Positions 55,801-63,180 of a stretch of 64,000 bases of DNA are shown here, piece by piece; position 1 is the stretch's first letter, and every line of letters begins with the position of its first letter. The notes under the pieces are model-generated. The model ran no database searches, had not been told where the DNA came from, and saw only the letters and a program-made list of their open reading frames with translations. Made by a program: the position numbers and the translations under genes. The DNA comes from Mycobacterium lehmannii (GTDB taxonomy: Bacteria; Actinomycetota; Actinomycetes; Mycobacteriales; Mycobacteriaceae): contig NZ_NKCN01000003.1 in assembly GCF_002245535.1 (NCBI RefSeq), forward strand, positions 310,001 to 374,000, in the 5' to 3' direction.

Positions 55801-56316
55801 GCAGTCGATGCGCGGACGGTCACCGAGGCCATGACCGATCTCGTGCCCGCCCACATGATCCCGAAGATCATCGCGGTGTCCGACCGAATCCCCTTCACGG
55901 TCAACGGCAAGATCGACCGCAAGGCCGTGGCGCGGCTGCTCGCTGACGTGGAACCGCCTGCGGCACGGGAGTACCGGGCGCCGGCCACACCATTGGAGTC
56001 GGCGTTGGTGGCGATCGTCGAAGACGTGCTCGATGTCGACGACGACGTCCGCGTGGGTACCGACGACGACTTCTTCTCCCTCGGAGGGGATTCCGTGCTG
56101 GCCACCCAGGTGATCGCCCGGGTGCGCGACTGGCTGGACACCCCGACGGTGTTGGTCACCGACATGTTCGCCGCCCGGTGCGTCGCCAAACTCGCCCAAC
56201 GACTCCTGGGCCGCGAACCCGATGACGAGCGGCTCAACGCCGTCGCCGAGGTGTACCTCGAGGTCGCGCAGATGGACAGCGCCGCGGTGCTGTCCGAGCT
56301 CGAATCGTCCGCCTAG
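52831..56316 (+). CDS. mbtB: Mycobactin non-ribosomal peptide synthetase MbtB (ArCP-Cy-A-PCP)
   Basis: 1161 residues: aryl carrier (Ser46 in LIASGLDSIRMM), cyclisation domain with the DxxxxDxxS motif (Asp232, Asp237, Ser240), adenylation domain for serine or threonine (LFTSGSTGEPKG about 696; YRTGDLVRY; VNGKIDRKAV) and a peptidyl carrier (Ser1088 in FFSLGGDSVLATQ). It condenses the aryl group with Ser/Thr and cyclises to the hydroxyphenyl-oxazoline. M. tuberculosis MbtB is about 250 residues longer because of a C-terminal thioesterase; here the chain ends some 70 residues after the PCP serine and the thioesterase is a separate gene. GTG start after GGAGG. Confidence 0.95.
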   Translation: MGVGETGSSTERTTDRTVREEVAELLGVSPDEVDPHADLIASGLDSIRMMSLSGRWRKQGMDINFAALAENPTVAAWSALVAERSGGGGAEPAAEPAQTGDEDQPFPLAPMQHAMWLGRNDDQQLGGVAAHLYVEFDGAGVDPERLQHAATKLIARHPMLRVEILPDGTQRIGDRGLPVTVHDLRDLDAEAAEQRLESIRHEKSHQILDGDVLELSLSLRPDGRTRLHVDMDMNAADAVSYRKFMADLAVFYRGGDLPDLGYTYREYRAALAASDPGPSDEDVRWWAERIPDLPESPALPLIPPAEQDNPRRSVRLWHIFDVPTRDALFAAAHRRGITPAMAVAASYSHALARWSSGSRFLLNLPMFGREPFHPDVERLVGCFTSSLMLDIDLTEARTPAQRARAVQETLHNTARHSRYSGLSVLRDLGRHRGNQVLAPIVYTSALGLGDLFAGEVTDQFGAPVWTISQGPQVLIDAQATPLADGLMINWDVRVDAFRAGVAEEMFAYHLAELTRLATDDAAWDAPYPPAVPEAQRAVRQAVNSTTAPPSGEAIHDGFFNRALADPEAPAVFSSDGELTYGELRVQALSVAATLCDNGVRPGDLVALIGPKCAEQIPAVLGILAAGAAYLPIGADQPAERTARILESSTVAAVLVCGGAQTDHTGVPVIAVADAVTRGADAQPVQTDPNSLAYVLFTSGSTGEPKGVELTHDAVMNTIEFVSEHFGLHRGDRSLALASLEADMSVLEISALLRAGGAVVVVDEDQRRDPDTWARLIQQHGVTFLNWMPGWLDMLLEVGGDRLTSLRVVLLGGDWVRPELIRALRNSAPGVRAAGLGGATETAVHGTICEVDDPPAHWTSVPYGTPFPNNACRVVAADGSDCPDWVPGELWFTGRGIARGYRGRPDLTAEKFVEHDGRTWYRTGDLVRYLPDGTLEFVGRVDHRVKISGYRIELGEVEAALKRVAGIDAAVAAVIPGERDVLAALVRTDDPAVDARTVTEAMTDLVPAHMIPKIIAVSDRIPFTVNGKIDRKAVARLLADVEPPAAREYRAPATPLESALVAIVEDVLDVDDDVRVGTDDDFFSLGGDSVLATQVIARVRDWLDTPTVLVTDMFAARCVAKLAQRLLGREPDDERLNAVAEVYLEVAQMDSAAVLSELESSA

Positions 56317-56320
56317 GGCC

Positions 56321-57181
56321 TCAGCGAAGGGCGCTGGCCAGCCGTCGCCACTGCTCGCGCGGGAACTCGCGCGGATCGGCGGTCAGCACCTGCACGCACA
56401 CGTGGTCGGCGCCGGCGTCGTGATGCTGCTGAACGCGCTCCAGCACGGTCTGTTCGTCGCCCCAGGCGATGATCGCGTCGAACAACCGGTCGCTGACCGT
56501 CGCCACGTCCTCTTCAGTGAAGCCCGACCGCAACAGGTTGTTGGCGTAGTTGGGCAGCGCCAGATACGAACGCAGCCAATCGGTTCCGAGCGCGCGGGCC
56601 TCGTCGGCGTCGGTGGTGAGCAGCACCGTCTGCTCGGGGAGCAGCAGCGGACCCTCGCCGAGCTGCTCGCGGGCGTAGCGCGTGTGATCCGGGGTGACCA
56701 GATAGGGGTGAGCGCCGCGCGCCCTGGTCGCGGAGAGTTCGAGCATCTTGGGACCCAGGGCCGCGAGCACCCGGTTAGCGACCGGGACGGGCTGGGGAGT
56801 CGCATCGATGTCGTCGAGGTACTTGCGGGTCGCCGCGAGTGGCTTGCGGTAGAGCCCCGGTTCCTTCGAATCGATCAGCGGGGCATGGCTGACCCCGATG
56901 CCCAACAGGAAGCGCTCGCCGTGCCTGTCGGTCAGCGAGGCGTAGCGAGCGGCCACGTCGGCGGGCTCGTGCATCCAGAGGTTGAGGATTCCGGTGGCGA
57001 TCACCACCTGCCTCGTCGCCGAGAGCAGGTGGTCCACCGAATCGAGGACCGGCCCGCCGACGTCGGGGATCCACAGGGCCGAGAAGCCGAGATCCTCCAG
57101 CTCCGCGGCGGCCTCGGCCGCTTCACCCTGATCGCCGTAACGCAACTGCGAACTCCAGATACCGACGCCTGCCAGGTCCAT
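56321..57181 (-). CDS. LLM-class F420-type oxidoreductase
   Basis: 286 residues of the luciferase-like TIM barrel: VGIWSSQLRYGDQGEAAEAAAELEDLGFSALWIPD at the N-terminus, LNLWMHEPADVAARYASLTDRHGERFLLGIGVSHAP and NRVLAALGPKMLELSATRARGAHPYLVTPDHT. This subgroup uses deazaflavin F420 in mycobacteria. It is convergent with mbtB (four bases apart) and divergent from the transporter over a shared iron box, so it is probably iron-regulated. No such gene belongs to the known mycobactin pathway; its step, if any, is unknown. ATG follows AAGGGA. Confidence 0.85.
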   Translation of the reverse strand: MDLAGVGIWSSQLRYGDQGEAAEAAAELEDLGFSALWIPDVGGPVLDSVDHLLSATRQVVIATGILNLWMHEPADVAARYASLTDRHGERFLLGIGVSHAPLIDSKEPGLYRKPLAATRKYLDDIDATPQPVPVANRVLAALGPKMLELSATRARGAHPYLVTPDHTRYAREQLGEGPLLLPEQTVLLTTDADEARALGTDWLRSYLALPNYANNLLRSGFTEEDVATVSDRLFDAIIAWGDEQTVLERVQQHHDAGADHVCVQVLTADPREFPREQWRRLASALR

Positions 57182-57260
57182 GAACGATCCCTTCGAAAGG
57201 TGTGAGCCCGTACTCGACGCCTTCACGTTACGTAGCGGCCGCCGCCTCATAGGCGACCGG

Positions 57261-57279
57261 TAGGGTTAGGCGACCCTTA
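57261..57279. promoter_or_regulatory. Candidate IdeR iron box before the transporter genes
   Basis: TAGGGTTAGGCGACCCTTA matches the IdeR consensus at 14 of 19 positions with an intact GGTTAGGC core. TATACC (57288-57293) between it and the GGAGG site is a possible -10. The site is 80 bases from the start of the divergent oxidoreductase gene. Confidence 0.65.
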
Positions 57280-57303
57280 CCCACCGCTATACCTGGAGGG
57301 TGC

Positions 57304-59130
57304 ATGACCGCCGTGCAACCCGCGCCCGCCATCGAGACGGGTCCCCCCGAAACCGCGGCCGATGCGGCCAAGCGCGCAGCCACCTACGACAAGCTCGCGC
57401 TGCAGCAGCTGCTCGCCCCCACCCGGGCGCGCTCGTCGCGCGCGCAGCGGTACCAGCTGCTGGCCTCGGCGGCGACGATCGTGCCGTTCATCGGCATCGT
57501 GGAGATCGGCCGTGAACTGCTCGCCGACGGACCGCCGGACACCGCAAGGCTCTGGACCGTCGTCGCCATCGTGGTCGTCGCGCTGCTGGTGCGCACGCTC
57601 GCCGGCGGTGCCGCGCTCACGATCACTCACTTCGCCGACGTCGATCTGCAGCGGTCGTTGCGGCTGCGGATCGTCGACAAGCTGGGCCGGTTGCCGCTGG
57701 GCTGGTTCGGCAGCAAGTCGTCGGGCGAGGTGAACAAGGCCGTCCAGAACGACGTCGGCGAACTGCACTTCCTGGTCGCCCATTCGGCGGTGGAGAACAC
57801 CGGAGCGCTGGCCACCCCGCTGTTCGGCCTCATCTACTGCTTCTACCTCGACTGGCGGCTGGGCCTGCTGGCAATGGCCACCGTGCCGTTCTACATCGGC
57901 ATCTACCTCGCGCTGGGGCGTGACTCCCGGACGCAGATGGAACGGCTCGACCGGGGCGTCGAACGGATCAGCGCCACCATCGTCGAGTTCATCGCCGGGG
58001 TGTCGGTGGTCAAGACGTTCGGCCAGGCCGGCAAGGCGCACAAGCGTTTCGCCGACGCCGCCGACGAGTTCAACGAGAGCTTCGCGGGATGGATCGGACC
58101 GCTGGTCCGGGTCAAGGCGGTGTCGTCGGTCTTCATCGACACCCCGGTCCTGCTGCTGGCCAACCTGGCCGGCGGATACTGGTTCGTCCGCAGCGGCTGG
58201 GTCAGCCCGATCGAGGTGCTGGGCTCGACGCTGGTCGCGGTGACCATCCCGGCGGCCGTGCTGACCGTCGGCTACTCCACGCACATCAAACGCCAGGCCG
58301 CGGCCGCCGCCGGGCGCCTGCAGCGCCTGCTGGACACACCAGTGCTGCCCGTCGCGCGCGAACCGCAGGTACCGCAGGACAATTCGATCCGATTCGAGGA
58401 TGTCCGGTTCTCCTACGATGGCGAGAACACCGTCCTGCACGACGTGTCGCTCACACTTGAAGCCGGGACCATCACCGCGCTGGTCGGGCCGTCGGGCAGC
58501 GGCAAGTCCACGCTGGCCACGCTCGTGCCGCGCTTTCACGATGTCACCGCGGGCGCGGTACGCGTCGGTGGTGTCGACGTCCGCGACATCGCGCCCGCCG
58601 AGCTGTACCGGCACGTCGGGTTCGTGCTGCAGGACGTGCAACTGCTCGGCATCAGCGTCGCCGACAACATCCGCCTCGGCCGCGCCGACGCCACCGACGA
58701 AGACGTCGTCGCCGCGGCCAAGGCCGCCCGCATCCACGACCGGATCTTGCAACTGCCAAGGGGATATGACTCCGTCATCGACGAGGACGCGCACTTCTCC
58801 GGTGGTGAGGCTCAGCGCGTGAGCATCGCGCGCGCCGTGCTGGCCGATACGCCGATCCTGGTGCTCGACGAGGCGACCGCCTTCGCCGACCCCGACTCGG
58901 AGGCCCAGATCCAAGAGGCGTTGTCGCGGCTGATCGTCGGGCGCACCGTGCTGGTCATCGCCCACCGGCTCGGCTCGATCGTGTCCGCCGACAACGTGGT
59001 CGTGCTGGATCAGGGGCGCGTCGCCGAACAAGGCAGCCATGACGAACTGCTCGCCGTGGGCCGACAGTACGCGCGCATGTGGAAGTCCTACACGGCAGGG
59101 CACGCACGGGAATGGGAGGTGGCCCGATGA
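57304..59130 (+). CDS. IrtA/YbtP-like ABC transporter without siderophore-interaction domain
   Basis: 608 residues: six-helix membrane domain (about 50-330) fused to an ATPase. Walker [11 protein letters not shown] (394-403), signature FSGGEAQRVS (498-507), Walker B VLVLDEATAFADPDSE, switch His in VIAHRLGS. The DEATAFADPDSE form is typical of siderophore importers of the IrtA/YbtP group. M. tuberculosis IrtA has about 250 extra N-terminal residues, a flavin-binding domain that reduces ferric siderophore; that domain is absent here. It forms a heterodimer with the next product. Import of ferric mycobactin is expected; export cannot be excluded. Confidence 0.82.
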   Translation: MTAVQPAPAIETGPPETAADAAKRAATYDKLALQQLLAPTRARSSRAQRYQLLASAATIVPFIGIVEIGRELLADGPPDTARLWTVVAIVVVALLVRTLAGGAALTITHFADVDLQRSLRLRIVDKLGRLPLGWFGSKSSGEVNKAVQNDVGELHFLVAHSAVENTGALATPLFGLIYCFYLDWRLGLLAMATVPFYIGIYLALGRDSRTQMERLDRGVERISATIVEFIAGVSVVKTFGQAGKAHKRFADAADEFNESFAGWIGPLVRVKAVSSVFIDTPVLLLANLAGGYWFVRSGWVSPIEVLGSTLVAVTIPAAVLTVGYSTHIKRQAAAAAGRLQRLLDTPVLPVAREPQVPQDNSIRFEDVRFSYDGENTVLHDVSLTLEAGTITALVGPSGSGKSTLATLVPRFHDVTAGAVRVGGVDVRDIAPAELYRHVGFVLQDVQLLGISVADNIRLGRADATDEDVVAAAKAARIHDRILQLPRGYDSVIDEDAHFSGGEAQRVSIARAVLADTPILVLDEATAFADPDSEAQIQEALSRLIVGRTVLVIAHRLGSIVSADNVVVLDQGRVAEQGSHDELLAVGRQYARMWKSYTAGHAREWEVAR

Positions 59131-60863
59131 TCCGGGGCTTTCTGCAAATCCTCGGCCCGCAGCGGGGCCGGATGTTCAGTTTCCTCGCGGTGGTGACCGT
59201 CTACGGCATCCTGCACGGGCTGGTGATGCTACTCCTGGTGCCGGTGACGGAGTCGCTGTTCGACGGCGACTACGCCGCCACCGGCCGCTGGCTGGGCCTG
59301 ATGGCGATCACCGTGCTGGTCGCGTCGGTGCTCAGCTACGTTCAAGCCAAGCTCGCGATCCGCATGGCGCTGACCACGATGCGGCTGCTGCACCACCGGC
59401 TCGGTGACCACATGGTGACCCTGCCGTTGGGGTGGTTCAGCCGCGAGACGGTCGGCAAGGTGTCCCAGATCGCAGTCAAGGGAACGGTTTTCGTCGGCAC
59501 AAGCGGCGGAAACCTGGTCACCCCGCTGGTGGTCAACACCGTCAGCGCGGTGACCGTAGTGGCCGGCCTGTTCTACTTCGACTGGCGGATCGGACTCGTC
59601 GCATTGGTCGGCGGGGCGCTGCTGGTGATGTGCGGGCGGTTCGCCTCCCGTCTGATCGCAGGCGCCGAGGTGCGCACCCACGATGCGGCGATCGAGGTCA
59701 ACAACCGGGTGATCGAGTTCGCGCGCTACCAACCCGTGCTGCGGGCCTTCGGACGCACGGGGGCCGACTACACGCCGCTTGGCGACGCGCTGCAGACGCA
59801 GCATCGCGCCGGACGTGCCGCCCTGTGGCAGTCGGTGACCGGGCTCCTTCTGAACGGCGTTGCGGTGCAGGCGGTTTTCTCGGCGCTGATCGCGGCGGGT
59901 GTGTGGATCGCGGTCCAGGGCGACATCAACCCCGTCACGCTGGTGGCCATCCTCGGGCTCGCCGCCCGGTTCGCCTCACCGCTGTCGCAGCTGGCCGAAC
60001 TCGGGTCCGCGGTCAGGCTGGCGACCGCGGAGCTTCAGCGCATCACCTCCATTTTGGACACCCCGTCGTTGGCCGAGCCGGCCACCGCGAGCGCGCTTCC
60101 GGCGCCCGGCCGCGTCGAGCTCGACCGTGTCGCGTTCGGCTACTCGGATCGCAAGGTGCTCACGGACGTCAGTTTCGTCGCCGAACCGGGCACGATGACC
60201 GCGCTGGTCGGCCCGTCGGGCTCGGGGAAGTCGACGATCACGAAGCTGATCGCGCGCTTCTACGACGTCGACGGCGGCGTGGTCCGGGTCGGGGGCGTCG
60301 ACGTGCGCGACCAGCTGACCGCGGACCTGATGGCGCAACTGTCTCTGGTCTTCCAGGACGTGTACCTGTTCGACGACACGCTGTGGGAGAACATCCGCAT
60401 CGGTCGGCCCGACGCCGACGATGCCGCCATCGTGGAGGCGGCTCGCACCGCGGGCCTGTTGTCGGTCGTCGAGCGCCTGCCCGACGGCTGGCAGACCCGG
60501 GTCGGTGAAGGCGGTTCGGCGCTCTCGGGCGGCGAACGGCAGCGGGTGTCGATCGCGCGGGCGCTGGTGAAGAACGCGCCCATCGTGCTGTTCGACGAGG
60601 CGACCAGTGCGCTGGACCCGGAGAACGAACATCACGTCGCCGAGTCCATCCGGACGCTGGCCAAACACAGCACCGTCATCGTGATCGCACACAAGCTGTC
60701 CACGGTCACCGCTGCCGACAACATCGTGGTGCTGTCGGCCGACGGCACGGTCGAGGACCAGGGCAGCCATGCCGAGCTGATGGCCCGCGGCGGCCAGTAC
60801 GCGCAGTTCTGGAACCAACGCGTTGCCGCCAGCGGGTGGGTGATGGCCGCCGCGGAAGGATAA
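59127..60863 (+). CDS. irtB: IrtB/YbtQ-like ABC transporter subunit
   Basis: 578 residues, the same length as M. tuberculosis IrtB (579). Six membrane helices, Walker [11 protein letters not shown], signature LSGGERQRVSIARAL, Walker B IVLFDEATSALDPENE and switch His in VIAHKLST. It pairs with the preceding subunit, to which it is coupled by ATGA. The ATG was chosen because homology begins there (MIRGFLQILGPQRGRM). Confidence 0.83.
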   Translation: MIRGFLQILGPQRGRMFSFLAVVTVYGILHGLVMLLLVPVTESLFDGDYAATGRWLGLMAITVLVASVLSYVQAKLAIRMALTTMRLLHHRLGDHMVTLPLGWFSRETVGKVSQIAVKGTVFVGTSGGNLVTPLVVNTVSAVTVVAGLFYFDWRIGLVALVGGALLVMCGRFASRLIAGAEVRTHDAAIEVNNRVIEFARYQPVLRAFGRTGADYTPLGDALQTQHRAGRAALWQSVTGLLLNGVAVQAVFSALIAAGVWIAVQGDINPVTLVAILGLAARFASPLSQLAELGSAVRLATAELQRITSILDTPSLAEPATASALPAPGRVELDRVAFGYSDRKVLTDVSFVAEPGTMTALVGPSGSGKSTITKLIARFYDVDGGVVRVGGVDVRDQLTADLMAQLSLVFQDVYLFDDTLWENIRIGRPDADDAAIVEAARTAGLLSVVERLPDGWQTRVGEGGSALSGGERQRVSIARALVKNAPIVLFDEATSALDPENEHHVAESIRTLAKHSTVIVIAHKLSTVTAADNIVVLSADGTVEDQGSHAELMARGGQYAQFWNQRVAASGWVMAAAEG

Positions 60864-60967
60864 CTGCGTTCGCGCACGTCAGACCCGGTACAACTACGCG
60901 AAGCAGCGACGCCGACAGGACCGGGATGCCCCTTACCGGAGGGGCGACGTAGGCGTGTCCGGGGCGC

Positions 60968-60986
60968 GAAGGATAGGGTAACCTCA
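60968..60986 (+). promoter_or_regulatory. Candidate IdeR iron box 1 before mbtT
   Basis: GAAGGATAGGGTAACCTCA matches the IdeR consensus at 14 of 19 positions, including TAACC in the right half. It is the first of two sites with centres 27 bases apart. Confidence 0.6.
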
Positions 60987-60994
60987 CTTCCGAT

Positions 60995-61013
60995 TTAGGA
61001 CAGCCTGCGCTAA
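60995..61013 (+). promoter_or_regulatory. Candidate IdeR iron box 2 before mbtT
   Basis: TTAGGACAGCCTGCGCTAA matches the consensus at 13 of 19 positions and closely resembles the mbtB box (same AGCCTG centre and outer ends). Confidence 0.6.
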
Positions 61014-61029
61014 TCACACGGAGGAATTC

Positions 61030-61116
61030 ATGAGTGTTTTCACCGCGGAATCGCAGGCCCGCTCATCGCACCTGTCCGGTCTTCGACGCCACCCCGATGC
61101 GACTCCGACGCGATGA
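61030..61116 (+). CDS. 28-residue ORF coupled to mbtT
   Basis: Begins MSVFTAESQA and ends in an Arg/Pro/Thr-rich stretch. It has the best ribosome-binding site of the region (GGAGGAATTC before the ATG), directly after the second iron box, and its TGA overlaps the mbtT ATG. It is either a translational leader for mbtT-mbtC-mbtD or a real small protein made under iron limitation. No similarity recognised. Confidence 0.55.
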   Translation: MSVFTAESQARSSHLSGLRRHPDATPTR

Positions 61117-61859
61117 TCGACGAACGGAGCCAGCTAACCTTCGCGCCCTGGATCAAACGTTCCGCGGGGCAGTCATCAGACGGAGCGACCATCGTCTTCC
61201 CGCACGCCGGCGGGGCGGCCGCGGCCTACCGCGCGTTCGCCTCGGCGCTGGCCCGCACCGGTGACGACGCGTACGTGGTCCAGTACCCGCAGCGCGCGGA
61301 CCGGCTCCGCCACCCCGCACCCGAGACGGTGCAGGATCTGGCCGCCGACCTGTTCGCCGCGGGGGACTGGTCCGAACTGGGACCGCTGCGCTTGTTCGGC
61401 CACTGCATGGGTGCGGTGATCGCGTTCGAGTTCGGCCGCGTGGCCGAGCGCAACGGCGTTCCCATCCGCCAGCTGTGGGTCTCGGCGAGCCAGGCCCCCT
61501 CGACCATCGCCACCTCACCGCGCCTGCCGACGGCCGCGACCGAAGTCGTCGCCAACATGGTCGACCTCGGCGGGACCGACCCTCGCTTGCTGGCCGACGA
61601 GGACTTCATCGAACTGCTCGTTCGTGCAGTGCGCGCGGACTACGAGGCGTTCAACCGCTACGCGTGCGAAACCGACATCCGCCTCACCGCCGACATACAC
61701 ACCATCGGTGGCCGCGACGATCACCGAATCAGCCCAGACATGTTGCGCGGATGGGAGACTCACACTCAGGGCGCCTTCACGCTGTCGTTGTTCGACGGTG
61801 GACACTTCTACATCAACGACCATCTCGACGCCGTCGCGGAGTTGGTCAATGCCGGTTAG
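61113..61859 (+). CDS. mbtT: Stand-alone thioesterase of the mycobactin locus
   Basis: 248 residues of the type II (GrsT-like) thioesterase fold: TIVFPHAGGAAAAYRAFASAL, nucleophile elbow LFGHCMGAVIAFEFGR, acid in IGGRDDHRI (Asp202/203) and His231 in GGHFYIND. The nucleophile position holds Cys98 instead of the usual Ser. It replaces the thioesterase domain that M. tuberculosis MbtB carries, either releasing stalled intermediates or taking part in chain transfer. Start overlaps the 28-residue ORF; end overlaps mbtC. Confidence 0.85.
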   Translation: MIDERSQLTFAPWIKRSAGQSSDGATIVFPHAGGAAAAYRAFASALARTGDDAYVVQYPQRADRLRHPAPETVQDLAADLFAAGDWSELGPLRLFGHCMGAVIAFEFGRVAERNGVPIRQLWVSASQAPSTIATSPRLPTAATEVVANMVDLGGTDPRLLADEDFIELLVRAVRADYEAFNRYACETDIRLTADIHTIGGRDDHRISPDMLRGWETHTQGAFTLSLFDGGHFYINDHLDAVAELVNAG

Positions 61860-63180
61860 CACGCCCGACGGCGTCAGCGACGATCCGATCGTCATCGTGG
61901 GGATGGCGATCGAGGCGCCGGGAGGAATCGACACCGCCGAGGACTACTGGGATCTGTTGGTCAACCGCCGCGAGGGCCTGTGCCCGTTCCCGCGGGACCG
62001 CGGCTGGTCGGTCCGCGACATCCTCGACGGCTCGGCGCGCGACGGGTTCAAGCGCATCCACGATCTCGGCGGCTTCCTCGCTCGGGCAGCCGAATTCGAT
62101 CCGGAGTTTTTCGGGATCTCACCGCGGGAAGCGGTCGCGATGGACCCGCAGCAGCGGGTCGCACTCCGGGTGGCGTGGCGGGCACTGGAGAACAGCGGCA
62201 TCAACCCCGACGACCTCGCGGGCCACGACGCCGGCTGCTATGTGGGCGCTTCGGTGATGGGTTACGGCCCCGATCTGGCCGATTACTCCAACCTCACCGG
62301 GCATTTGATGTCGGGCACCGCGCTCGGCGTGATCTCGGGGCGCATCGCTTACACCCTCGGTCTGGCCGGGCCCGCGTTGACCATCGACACCTCGTGCTCG
62401 TCGACGCTGACCGCGATCCACACCGCTGCACAGTCGCTGCGATCGGGAGACTGCGACCTGGCGCTGGCCGGCGGTGTCTGCGTGATGGGCTCAGCCGGTT
62501 TCTTCGTCGAATTCTCCAAACAACACGCGCTGTCCGACGACGGTCACTGCCGCCCTTACAGCGCGCAGGCCAGCGGAACCGTATGGGCCGAGGGCGCGGC
62601 CATGTTCGTCCTGCAGCGCCGGTCACGCGCGCTGCGCGACGGACGCCACGTCCTCGCCGAGTTGCGGGCGACCTGCCTCAACCAGGACGGCCGCTCCGTC
62701 GGGCTGACCGCACCGAGCGGCCCGGCGCAGGCGCGGTTGTTCGCTCGGGCCCTCGAACAGAGTGGTCTGCGTCCGCGCGACATCGGGATGGTCGAGGGGC
62801 ACGGTACCGGCACCCGGCTCGGGGACCGCACCGAGCTGATCTCGCTCGCCGGCACCTACGGCGCCACCGAACCCGGCCAAGGCCCGCTGCTCGGCTCGGT
62901 GAAGTCCAACCTCGGCCACACCCAGGCCGCCGCGGGGGGACTCGGCCTGGCCAAAGCCCTGATCGCCGCCGAACACGGCGCCATCCCCGCCACCTTGCAC
63001 ACCGACGAGGCCAGCCGCGAAATCGACTGGGACAGCCAAGGATTGCGACTGGCATCGAAGCTGACGCCCTGGCCCGCCACCAACGGTGCGCGGTTTGCGG
63101 CGGTCACCGCGTTCGGCATGAGCGGCACCAACGCCCATGTGATCGTGTCGGTTCCGTCGAGCCGTCCCGAGGCGGCGTGA
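61849..63180 (+). CDS. mbtC: Mycobactin ketosynthase MbtC
   Basis: 443 residues, against 444 in M. tuberculosis. A free-standing beta-ketoacyl synthase with Cys183 in DTSCSSTLTAIH, His in VEGHGTGT and in SNLGHTQ. With MbtD it builds the beta-hydroxy acid segment of mycobactin by extending an acyl chain with malonate. ATG overlaps mbtT; TGATG junction with mbtD. Confidence 0.95.
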   Translation: MPVSTPDGVSDDPIVIVGMAIEAPGGIDTAEDYWDLLVNRREGLCPFPRDRGWSVRDILDGSARDGFKRIHDLGGFLARAAEFDPEFFGISPREAVAMDPQQRVALRVAWRALENSGINPDDLAGHDAGCYVGASVMGYGPDLADYSNLTGHLMSGTALGVISGRIAYTLGLAGPALTIDTSCSSTLTAIHTAAQSLRSGDCDLALAGGVCVMGSAGFFVEFSKQHALSDDGHCRPYSAQASGTVWAEGAAMFVLQRRSRALRDGRHVLAELRATCLNQDGRSVGLTAPSGPAQARLFARALEQSGLRPRDIGMVEGHGTGTRLGDRTELISLAGTYGATEPGQGPLLGSVKSNLGHTQAAAGGLGLAKALIAAEHGAIPATLHTDEASREIDWDSQGLRLASKLTPWPATNGARFAAVTAFGMSGTNAHVIVSVPSSRPEAA

